From NCBI RefSeq assembly GCF_001905825.1, contig NZ_LIVV01000010.1, positions 1 through 64,000 of the forward strand: 64,000 bases of DNA, in the 5' to 3' direction. The notes under the pieces are model-generated. The model saw only the letters and a list, made by a program, of their open reading frames with translations. It did no database searches and was not told the DNA's origin. Shown piece after piece: positions 1 to 6,966 of this stretch. Position 1 is the stretch's first letter. Each line of letters starts with the position of its first letter. The translations under genes were made by a program, and so were the position numbers. The stretch is from Streptomyces sp. CB02009 (GTDB lineage Bacteria; Actinomycetota; Actinomycetes; Streptomycetales; Streptomycetaceae).

Positions 1-1
1 C

Positions 2-871
2 CGCGCCGAGCTGTCCGCCCAGATCCGCGACAACCACAACTGGGCCGTCCGCAAGGGCATCTCCGTCGACCGCTCCGAACTCGTCACCGGCGAGCACTCC
101 GGCCTCAGGACCCTGCCCCAGCAGCCCGTCGACAACCCGAACCTGGCCGGCGCCCTCGCCGACAACGGCGTCAAGTGGACCGGCAGCGACAACTCCCGCG
201 AGCCGCAGCAGCGCGCGGTCGGCACCGCGTCCGGCGCCGCCAAGACCGTGCCCCGCCACCCCATGAACGTGTACTACAACGTGGGCACCGCCGCCGAGAT
301 GGCCGACGAGTACAACTGGATCTACACCTCCCGCGCCGACGGCGGCAGCGGCATCTGCGAGTCCAACCCGGCCTCCACCTGCCTGCCCGCCCCGCTCCCC
401 ACGGCCACCGGCTACGCCGACCACATCGTGCCGCAGGAAGCCCGCACCGCCCTCTCCCACGTCCTCGGCAACGACCCCCGGCCGCACTACGTGCACCAGT
501 CGAACCTCGCCGAGGAGCGGCTGCTGTACCCCGTCCTCGACCGGGTACTCGCCGACTACCGGGCCCTGTTCGCACCCAGCGCGCCGCTGGTCAACCCGGC
601 CCAGCGGGACGTCGGCACCGAACTGACCCGCCGCGCCGCCTGGGACCAGGCGCTCGCCGCCGGAAAGGTCACCGCCTACCGCATCGGCACCGCGGTCACC
701 GTCAAGGCCCCCGCCGGCGTCACCGCGCCCGTCACCGCCCCCGAGGGCACCCGCAAGCGCCTCGCCCTCGGCACCGCCGCCTTCGGCACGCCGTACGCCG
801 GGACCCGCTCCGCCTGGACCGCGCCCGAACCGCTCCAGACCAGCGTCACACTCACACTGCCGACCGCCTGA
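2..871 (+). CDS. Agd3-like polysaccharide deacetylase, C-terminal part (5' end outside window)
   Basis: The reading frame is open from the first bases of the window to the TGA at 869-871, so only the last 289 residues are present and the start lies upstream. Visible motifs are GEHSGL near residue 38 and RPHYVHQSN near residue 160, which resemble the metal/catalytic histidine motifs of Agd3-type (CE18) deacetylases that act on N-acetylgalactosamine-rich polymers. The tail (from about residue 225) looks like a beta-rich accessory domain. A PelF-type glycosyltransferase follows 26 bp downstream, which fits an exopolysaccharide-modifying role outside the membrane. The family call is from recalled motifs and is less certain than the locus context. 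Confidence 0.6.
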   Translation, partial: RAELSAQIRDNHNWAVRKGISVDRSELVTGEHSGLRTLPQQPVDNPNLAGALADNGVKWTGSDNSREPQQRAVGTASGAAKTVPRHPMNVYYNVGTAAEMADEYNWIYTSRADGGSGICESNPASTCLPAPLPTATGYADHIVPQEARTALSHVLGNDPRPHYVHQSNLAEERLLYPVLDRVLADYRALFAPSAPLVNPAQRDVGTELTRRAAWDQALAAGKVTAYRIGTAVTVKAPAGVTAPVTAPEGTRKRLALGTAAFGTPYAGTRSAWTAPEPLQTSVTLTLPTA

Positions 872-897
872 CCGGCACGTTCTGGGGGGAACCGCAC

Positions 898-2463
898 ATG
901 CCGAGCAGTGGCCGTCACGTCACCATGCTCACCGAAGGCACCTACCCGCATGTCCACGGCGGCGTCAGCACCTGGTGCGACCAGCTCGTCCGCGGCATGC
1001 CCGAGGTCGACTTCGAGATCCTCGCCCTCACCGGCAGCGGCCGCGAACCCGTCACCTGGGAGCTGCCGTCCAACGTCACCCGGCACACCGCCTACCCCCT
1101 CTGGGGACTCCCGCAGGGGCCGACCGCGCCCGGCCTGTTCGCCGCGGCACGCCGGCCCCTGCGGGGGCGCGAGCGCCGCCGCTTCCTCGACACCTACGAG
1201 CGGCTGCTCCTCGCCCTCCTCGACCCGGAGGCGGGCTACGACTTCGGCACCAGCCTGTACGGGCTCGCCGAACTCGCCCGGCAGGGCCGCCTGACCCACG
1301 CGCTGCGCTCCGAGGCCGCCCTGCGCTCCCTGATGTGGATCTGGACCATGCCGCACCTGCCGACGCTCGCGGCCCGGCCCACCGTCCACGACGCGCTCAC
1401 CGCCACCGACCTGCTCGAACACGCCCTGCGGCCGCTGGCCGCCCGGATAGCCGCCGACGGCGTCGCCCACGCCGTCTCCAGCGGCCTCGCCACCCTTCCC
1501 GCGCTCGCCGCACAGCACTTCGAAGGGGTGCCCTTCCTGCTCACCGAACACGGCATCTACCTCCGCGAGCGCTATCTCGGCTACCGCACCGAGGCGCAAC
1601 GCTGGCCCGTCAAGGCCCTCATGCTCGGCTTCTACCGCGAGCTCAACACCCTCGGGTACCGCAAGGCCGACCTCATCACCCCCTGCAACCAGTACAACCG
1701 GCGCTGGGAGGAGCGCGGCGGCGCCCCCGCCGACCGCATCCGCACCGTCTACAACGGCGTCGACCCGGCCCTCTTCCCCGAGGCCGGGCCCGAACCCGAG
1801 ACGCCCACGCTCAGCTGGTGCGGGCGGGTCGACCCCATCAAGGACCTCGAAACCCTGATCAGGGCGTACGCCATCTGCCGTGCCGAACTGCCCGCGCTGA
1901 GGCTCCGGTTGTTCGGCCCGGTCCCGGCCGGGAACGAGGACTACCTCACCCGTCTGGAGAAGCTCGCGGCCGAACTCGGCGTCGCCGACGGGATCACCTT
2001 CGAGGGCCGGGTCTCCGACGTCCCCAGCGCCTACGCGGCCGGCAGCGTGGTGATGCTCTCCTCCATCAGCGAGGGCTTCCCGTTCTCCCTCATCGAGGCC
2101 ATGTCCTGCGGCCGCGCCACCGTCTCCACGGACGTCGGCGGGGTACGGGAGGCCGTCGGCGACACCGGGATCGTCGTCCCGCCCCGCGAACCGGCCGTGA
2201 TGGCCGCCGCCGTCACCGAACTCCTCCGCGACGGGGCCCGCCGCGCGGAACTCGGCCGGCTCGCACGGCAGCGGGTCGTCGACCGGTTCACCCTGCACCG
2301 TTCGGTGGACGGATTCCGCCGGATCTACCGCGAACTCGCGGGCGACCGGGTCCGCCCCGCGGCGCGCCCGGTCCCGGCCTTCACCCCCACCCCCCTCCGC
2401 CTGAGCATCCCCGCCCCGCGCCGTGCCTCCACGGCCCTCGTACCAGGAGGCACCCCGGCATGA
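898..2463 (+). CDS. pelF: PelF-type GT4 glycosyltransferase
   Basis: A 521-residue protein. It begins with VTMLTEGTYPHVHGGVSTW, the hallmark N-terminus of PelF, the cytosolic GT4 enzyme that polymerises UDP-activated N-acetylhexosamine in Pel-type biosynthesis. The first half is the family-specific (DUF3492-like) donor-side domain. The second half is a GT-B C-terminal domain containing CGRVDPIKDLETLI and, near residue 390, SEGFPFSLIEAMSCG (the E-x7-E type nucleotide-sugar site). The ATG at 898 was chosen because a GGGGGGA Shine-Dalgarno stretch lies just upstream and the PelF homology starts there; the frame is open further upstream but that part is not PelF-like. The stop overlaps the next start (ATGA). 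Confidence 0.88.
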   Translation: MPSSGRHVTMLTEGTYPHVHGGVSTWCDQLVRGMPEVDFEILALTGSGREPVTWELPSNVTRHTAYPLWGLPQGPTAPGLFAAARRPLRGRERRRFLDTYERLLLALLDPEAGYDFGTSLYGLAELARQGRLTHALRSEAALRSLMWIWTMPHLPTLAARPTVHDALTATDLLEHALRPLAARIAADGVAHAVSSGLATLPALAAQHFEGVPFLLTEHGIYLRERYLGYRTEAQRWPVKALMLGFYRELNTLGYRKADLITPCNQYNRRWEERGGAPADRIRTVYNGVDPALFPEAGPEPETPTLSWCGRVDPIKDLETLIRAYAICRAELPALRLRLFGPVPAGNEDYLTRLEKLAAELGVADGITFEGRVSDVPSAYAAGSVVMLSSISEGFPFSLIEAMSCGRATVSTDVGGVREAVGDTGIVVPPREPAVMAAAVTELLRDGARRAELGRLARQRVVDRFTLHRSVDGFRRIYRELAGDRVRPAARPVPAFTPTPLRLSIPAPRRASTALVPGGTPA

Positions 2464-4043
2464 GCGGCTCGCTCTGGCTCAAGCCCCCGGCCACGCAGAC
2501 CCCCCTCCCCGCGATCCCGCGGCCCCGACGCGAAGGAAGCGCGGGGCGCGCCACGACCCCGCCGGCCGACCGGCCCGCCGGGGCGCCGCCCCCCGGCGGA
2601 CACCCGACGGGGGGCGGCACCCCCACCGGAGGAGCCTCCATCGGAGAGGCCCCCACCGGAGGCGCTCGCACCGGAGGAGCCCTCACCGCTACCGAAGAAG
2701 CCCTCACCGGAGGCCCCCTCGCCGACGATCCGCTCGACGAGCTCACCGCACGGCTCGGGGGGCTCGTCGCCGTCGCCGTGCACCCCGACGAGATCGCCGC
2801 CGTCCTCGAGTCCGACGGCATGACCGACGACCACATCCGGCTCACCTACGGCCGCGCCGACTCGTTCGCGCTCGCCGAGGACCTCTACGCGCGCGTGGAG
2901 CGCCGCCACCCCGCCCCGGAGGCGCCACCCGGAGGCGCCTGGCACAGCGGGCTCGCGGACTGCCTCCTGCGCGGGCTCGTCTTCGCCCTGCCCGGACTCG
3001 CGTACGTGCTCGCCGCGCCCCTGCTCGCCGGGGAGCAGGGCCGGTTCGGACTCCCGGGCGGAACGGTTCCGCTGCTCGCCGGGGCCGTCACCGGCTGGGT
3101 CTGGAACCAGAGCCTCGCCCACCGCGCGTACACCTGGCTGGGTCTCGGCGACCGGCCCGCCGCCGCCCGCGCCCTGCTCCTGGGGGCCCCGGCGGGCGCC
3201 CTCGCCGGTACGGTCGTCGCCCTCGCGGCGGCCGCTCCCGGCGAGACCCCCGCGGCCCTGTTCGCCGCCGGGCAGTCGGTCTATCTCGCCGCCGCCACCG
3301 TGCTCCTGGTCCTCGGCCGGGAACGGGCCCTGCTCTGCGCCCTGGCGCCGCTCGCCGGAGCCGTCCCCGCCTTCCGCTGGGACCTGCCCGACCTCCTGCG
3401 CGCCGGCCTCCTCCTCACCGCGCTCGGCGCGAGCGTCGTCTTCGCCGCGCTCGTCCTCCGGCCGGGCGCCCGGCGCGGCGCGGCCGGACGCGGCGGCCCC
3501 CCGCGCGCGACCTCCCTCCCGTACGGCCTCTTCGGCCTCGGCAGCGGTCTGCTCGTGCTCCACGCGGGCATCGGCGACAGCCTGGTCAGCGGTGCGGGCG
3601 CCGTCATCGCGCTCACCCTCTCCATGGGGCCCGCCGAGTGGCTGCTGCACCGCTTCCGGGGCGGCAGCCTGACCCGGCTGCGGACCCTGGCCACCGCGCG
3701 GCAGTTCCGCCGCGCGGTCACCGGCACCCTCGTGCTCTGCCTCGGCGGCTACCTCGGCGTGCTCGTCACGCTCACCGCCGCCGTGACCCTGGCCTGGCCC
3801 GGGGCGCCCTGGCCGACGCCGCCGCGGCTCGTCACCCTGCTCCTGATCGGGACCGTGCTCTGGCTGGGGCTGCTGCTCCAGGCCTTCGGGGCGGTGCTCA
3901 GCGCGGCCGCCGTCTGCCTGTCCGCGGCAGCGGCGCAGACGCTGGAACCCGCGGCGGGCCCGGTGGCGGCCGGGGGAGCGGCGGCCGTGCTCGCCGTCCT
4001 CACCGGTGTCCTGCTGGTACGACCGACCGCCCACCGCGTCTAG
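2460..4043 (+). CDS. Polytopic membrane protein of the pel-like locus (possible PelG-type exporter)
   Basis: A 527-residue protein translationally coupled to pelF by a 4-bp ATGA overlap. Residues 1-100 are Pro/Gly/Thr-rich and contain a degenerate five-residue repeat (TGGA-type units). A short charged region follows (LDELTARLGGLVAVAVHPDEIAAVL is split around residues 95-120), then about eleven or twelve hydrophobic segments from residue 160 to the end. Size, topology and position after pelF suggest the polymer transport component that PelG (MOP superfamily) supplies in Pel loci, but I see no diagnostic PelG motif. It could instead be a lineage-specific membrane partner of PelF. Confidence 0.6.
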   Translation: MSGSLWLKPPATQTPLPAIPRPRREGSAGRATTPPADRPAGAPPPGGHPTGGGTPTGGASIGEAPTGGARTGGALTATEEALTGGPLADDPLDELTARLGGLVAVAVHPDEIAAVLESDGMTDDHIRLTYGRADSFALAEDLYARVERRHPAPEAPPGGAWHSGLADCLLRGLVFALPGLAYVLAAPLLAGEQGRFGLPGGTVPLLAGAVTGWVWNQSLAHRAYTWLGLGDRPAAARALLLGAPAGALAGTVVALAAAAPGETPAALFAAGQSVYLAAATVLLVLGRERALLCALAPLAGAVPAFRWDLPDLLRAGLLLTALGASVVFAALVLRPGARRGAAGRGGPPRATSLPYGLFGLGSGLLVLHAGIGDSLVSGAGAVIALTLSMGPAEWLLHRFRGGSLTRLRTLATARQFRRAVTGTLVLCLGGYLGVLVTLTAAVTLAWPGAPWPTPPRLVTLLLIGTVLWLGLLLQAFGAVLSAAAVCLSAAAAQTLEPAAGPVAAGGAAAVLAVLTGVLLVRPTAHRV

Positions 4044-4055
4044 GGGAACCGTCCC

Positions 4056-4673
4056 GTGAATCGTTTCCTCCTGGTGCCGTTCTACGAGCACCCGGCCGAC
4101 CGGCCCGAGGCCTGGTCGGCTCTCGTCGACGCGGCACCGTCCCTGTACGGCGTCGTCGTCAACCCGGCGAGCGGCGCGGGCGAGGCCCCCGACGCGGCGT
4201 TCGCGGAGGCCGCCGGCCGGCTGCGGGCGGCCGGGGTGCGGCTCCTCGGCTACGTCGACACCGCCTACGGGCGCCGCCCGCACGCCGAAGTGGTCACCGA
4301 ACTGCTCCGCCACCGCGACTGGTACGGCACCGACGGCGCCTTCCTCGACCAGGTGTCCACCTCGCCCGACGCCCTCGCCCACTACCGCCGGGTCGCGGTC
4401 GCGGCCCGGTCCGCGGGTGCGGCGACCCTGGTGCTCAACCACGGCGCCCATCCCGATCCGGGCTACGAGGAGTTCGCCGACCTCGTCGTCACCTTCGAGG
4501 GACCCTGGGACACCTACCGGACGCTCGACCTGCCGGTCGCCGCCCACTACTGCCACTTGGTCTACGCGGCTCCGCCCGACGTCCGCCCGGTCACCCCGGT
4601 GCACTGCGCCGTCCCCGGCACCGGCGCGCACCCCTGGGGCACCCTCCCGCACCTCCCGGAGCCCGTCCGCTGA
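4056..4673 (+). CDS. Spherulin-4 family glycoside hydrolase-like protein
   Basis: A 205-residue protein with a GTG start at 4056, preceded by TAGGGGAACC as ribosome binding site and 12 bp after the membrane gene's stop. The sequence LLVPFYEHP, VVVNPASGAG, GVRLLGYVDTAYGRRP and DGAFLDQVS matches the (beta/alpha)8 spherulation-specific family 4 (GH135, Sph3) fold. Members cleave galactosaminogalactan in Aspergillus, and the related PelA hydrolase domain processes Pel. No signal peptide is visible, which is odd for an enzyme expected to meet an extracellular polymer. The locus suggests polymer trimming or editing. Confidence 0.72.
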   Translation: MNRFLLVPFYEHPADRPEAWSALVDAAPSLYGVVVNPASGAGEAPDAAFAEAAGRLRAAGVRLLGYVDTAYGRRPHAEVVTELLRHRDWYGTDGAFLDQVSTSPDALAHYRRVAVAARSAGAATLVLNHGAHPDPGYEEFADLVVTFEGPWDTYRTLDLPVAAHYCHLVYAAPPDVRPVTPVHCAVPGTGAHPWGTLPHLPEPVR

Positions 4674-4707
4674 GGCCGGGCGGGGAGCGCGGGCCGCGGC
4701 ACGGCGG

Positions 4708-5472
4708 TCAGCCCAGGGCGAGCGCCACCAGCGCCGTCGTCGCCGCCGTCTCCTCCACCGCGCCGAACACGTCCCCCGTCACCCCGCCGAACCGCCGTAC
4801 GCACCGGCGCAGCAGCGCCGCCGCCGCGCCCAGGGCCGCACCCGCCGCCAGGACGTTGTGGAGCGCGTCGTACGGGGAGAGCAGCAGACCGGAAGCGGCG
4901 CAGAGGGCCAGGACGACCGCCGTCGAGAGGGTCGCGGACCGGACCGGTACGGTCGCGGCGACGATCGCGCCGAGGCCCTCGGGCCGGGCCGCGGGGACGC
5001 CGTGGCGGGAGGCGTGGGTGAGGGCGAGCCGGGCGACGGTGGCGGCGAGGGCGGCCCCGACCGCGCCGTGCGCCCAGCTCTGCCCGTACAGCTCGAAGAG
5101 TGCGGCGACCTGGGCGAGCAGCACGAGGAGCAGCACGATGACGCCGAACGGGCCGACGTCCGACTGCTTCATGATGCGCAGCGCGTCCTCGGCGGGCTTG
5201 GCGCTGCCGAGACCGTCCGCGGTGTCGGCGAGGCCGTCGAGGTGGAGGCCGCGGGTGAGGACGGCGGGCACGGCGGTGGAGACGACGGCGGCGAGCAGCG
5301 GGCCCGAGCCGAGTGCGAGGAACGCGCCGCCGAGCCCGGCGGCGAAGAGTCCGACGGTCAGACCGGCCAGCGGGGCGCAGAGCATGCCGGCGCGCGCCGC
5401 GTCCCGGTCCCAGCGGGTGATGCGGGCGGGGAACACCGTGAGGGTGCCGAAGGCGAAACGCAGGCCGTCCAT
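4708..5472 (-). CDS. cobS: Adenosylcobinamide-GDP ribazoletransferase
   Basis: A 254-residue integral membrane enzyme that joins adenosylcobinamide-GDP to alpha-ribazole (or its phosphate), the last assembly step of adenosylcobalamin. The signatures LHLDGLADTADGL (about residue 75) and FGGVTGDVFGAVEE near the C-terminus are the conserved acidic CobS motifs, and several hydrophobic segments fill the rest. The ATG at 5472 begins MDGLRFAFGTLTVFP, the usual CobS N-terminus; the frame stays open 26 codons further but without homology. It is convergent with the upstream spherulin-4 gene, with only 34 bp between them. The partner enzymes cobT and cobU lie 3.4 kb away on the same strand. Confidence 0.95.
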   Translation of the reverse strand: MDGLRFAFGTLTVFPARITRWDRDAARAGMLCAPLAGLTVGLFAAGLGGAFLALGSGPLLAAVVSTAVPAVLTRGLHLDGLADTADGLGSAKPAEDALRIMKQSDVGPFGVIVLLLVLLAQVAALFELYGQSWAHGAVGAALAATVARLALTHASRHGVPAARPEGLGAIVAATVPVRSATLSTAVVLALCAASGLLLSPYDALHNVLAAGAALGAAAALLRRCVRRFGGVTGDVFGAVEETAATTALVALALG

Positions 5473-5548
5473 CCGGGCAGGGTAATCGCCGCCTCCGGAC
5501 GGTAGATTGCGCATACCGGGCATTCCGCGTATTCCGGAACGGGGTGGC

Positions 5549-6316
5549 ATGGGTCACTGGTTCTCCCGCAACATCGTCGAGCCGGGCAAGCTCCCGATGC
5601 TTCTCGCGCTGACCTCGTTCATCGTGACGTTCCTGGTCACGAGGACCATCGTCCGCCTCATCCGGGCGGGGAAGGGGCCCTTCGGGAACGTCTCCTCGGG
5701 CGGGCTCCACATCCATCACGTCGTACCGGGCGTGGTCCTCACCGTCATCGGCGGTTTCGGCGCGGTGGGCAGCGACCGGCACGGCTTCGGCGCCGCCCTC
5801 TTCGCCGTGGTCTTCGGCATCGGCGCGGGACTCGTCCTGGACGAGTTCGCGCTGATCCTCCATCTCGACGACGTGTACTGGTCCGACGACGGCCGCAAGA
5901 GCGTCGAGGTGGTCGTCCTCACCGCCGCCCTGGTCGGGCTCACCCTGAGCGGCTTCTCACCCCTGGGCGTCGACGACATGACCGCCGACGAACGCCAGGA
6001 CCGGCTCACCTTCATCCTGACCCTCGCCCTGAACTTCCTCCTCATCCTGATCACCCTGGTGAAGGGGAAGTTCCGGATGGCGGTGATCGGCACCCTGATC
6101 CCGTTCGTGGCGATCGTCGGCGCCGTCCGGCTGGCCCGCCCCGGCTCCTGGTGGGCCCGCCGGTTCTACGGGCGCCGCCACCGGGCCCGGGCCCGCTCCA
6201 GGATCCGCACCTACCGCCACGACAAGCGCTGGACCAGGATCCGGCGCCGTGCTCAGGACTTGATCGGCGGCTTCCAGGAGCGGGTCCCCGGACGGGGCGG
6301 CTCCACGCCCTCCTGA
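5549..6316 (+). CDS. Conserved integral membrane protein of unknown function
   Basis: A 255-residue protein starting MGHWFSRNIVEPGKLP at the ATG at 5549 (GGGGTGG upstream), divergent from cobS. It has about six hydrophobic segments between residues 15 and 200 and a strongly basic Arg-rich C-terminal tail. A conserved GGLHIHHVVPG stretch after the first membrane helix contains three histidines, and the sequence DEFALILHLDDVYW follows later; both could bind metal or heme, but I do not recognise the function. Its last 64 bp overlap the convergent gene below, so the two 3' ends share sequence. Confidence 0.72.
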   Translation: MGHWFSRNIVEPGKLPMLLALTSFIVTFLVTRTIVRLIRAGKGPFGNVSSGGLHIHHVVPGVVLTVIGGFGAVGSDRHGFGAALFAVVFGIGAGLVLDEFALILHLDDVYWSDDGRKSVEVVVLTAALVGLTLSGFSPLGVDDMTADERQDRLTFILTLALNFLLILITLVKGKFRMAVIGTLIPFVAIVGAVRLARPGSWWARRFYGRRHRARARSRIRTYRHDKRWTRIRRRAQDLIGGFQERVPGRGGSTPS

Positions 6317-6966
6317 CCGCGCCCGCGCCAGGCCTGGATCCCCATCAGGACGAGGACCCCGGCGATGGCCGCCAGATGCTCCTTGCCCGCCAGGTTCGGC
6401 TTGACGACCACCTCGACGACCATCGCCACGACCACGAGCGCGCCGGTCCACCGGGCCCCGTACCGCCAGCAGACGTAGACGGCGAGGCCCACCACGGCCG
6501 CCGACGGCCCGGTGTCGTGGACCAGCGCGTCGGAGGCGGGCAGCCCGAACGGGTTGTCCGGGCCGAGCGCGATGCCCACCCGCGCGTACAGCGTCCCGCA
6601 GAGGGTCGCCAGATAGGCGACGGCGAGGGTGCGCCACCGGCCCAGGCAGATCTCGGCGATGCCGAAGACCAGCAGCACCTGTGCGAGGGCGCCCCACACG
6701 GGCAGGTCGAGCGCGGGCACGAACAGCGAGAGCGGGGTCCGCAGCAGCGCCAGCCAGAACGGGTCCTCGGCCCGTACCGAGCCGATGTTCTGGACCGGCC
6801 GATAGCCCCATTCCTGGTTCTGCACCACCTGGAAGAGGGCGGTGAGGCAGACGGCGGCGAGCGTCATCGGGACCGCCCGCCACCTCTTCGTGACGAGCGC
6901 CGCGCGCACGGTGAAGAACAGCGGGCCCCACTCGCGGTGGGCGAACTCCCGGAGGGCGCGGGTCAA
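6253..6966 (-). CDS. Rhomboid-like integral membrane protein
   Basis: A 237-residue membrane protein whose probable TTG start (6964-6966) overlaps the stop of the upstream DUF2156 gene as TTGA, showing translational coupling. About six hydrophobic segments are present. HDTGPSAAVVGL (Ser155) and KEHLAAIAG (His197) sit where a rhomboid protease keeps its GxSG serine and its helix-6 histidine, but the second glycine of GxSG is alanine. It could be an active but divergent rhomboid or a pseudoprotease partner of the DUF2156 protein. A longer upstream reading is open but runs inside the neighbour and looks like shadow sequence. Confidence 0.68.
   Translation of the reverse strand: MTRALREFAHREWGPLFFTVRAALVTKRWRAVPMTLAAVCLTALFQVVQNQEWGYRPVQNIGSVRAEDPFWLALLRTPLSLFVPALDLPVWGALAQVLLVFGIAEICLGRWRTLAVAYLATLCGTLYARVGIALGPDNPFGLPASDALVHDTGPSAAVVGLAVYVCWRYGARWTGALVVVAMVVEVVVKPNLAGKEHLAAIAGVLVLMGIQAWRGRGQEGVEPPRPGTRSWKPPIKS

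Noticed and set aside
676..2298. Long minus-strand open frame opposite pelF
   Set aside because: Its composition is Gly/Glu/Val-rich shadow coding expected opposite a high-GC gene; the + strand frame has clear PelF motifs.
2325..4652. 775-codon minus-strand frame opposite the membrane protein and spherulin-4 genes
   Set aside because: It spans two well-supported + strand genes and their junction, has low-complexity composition and no recognisable domain.
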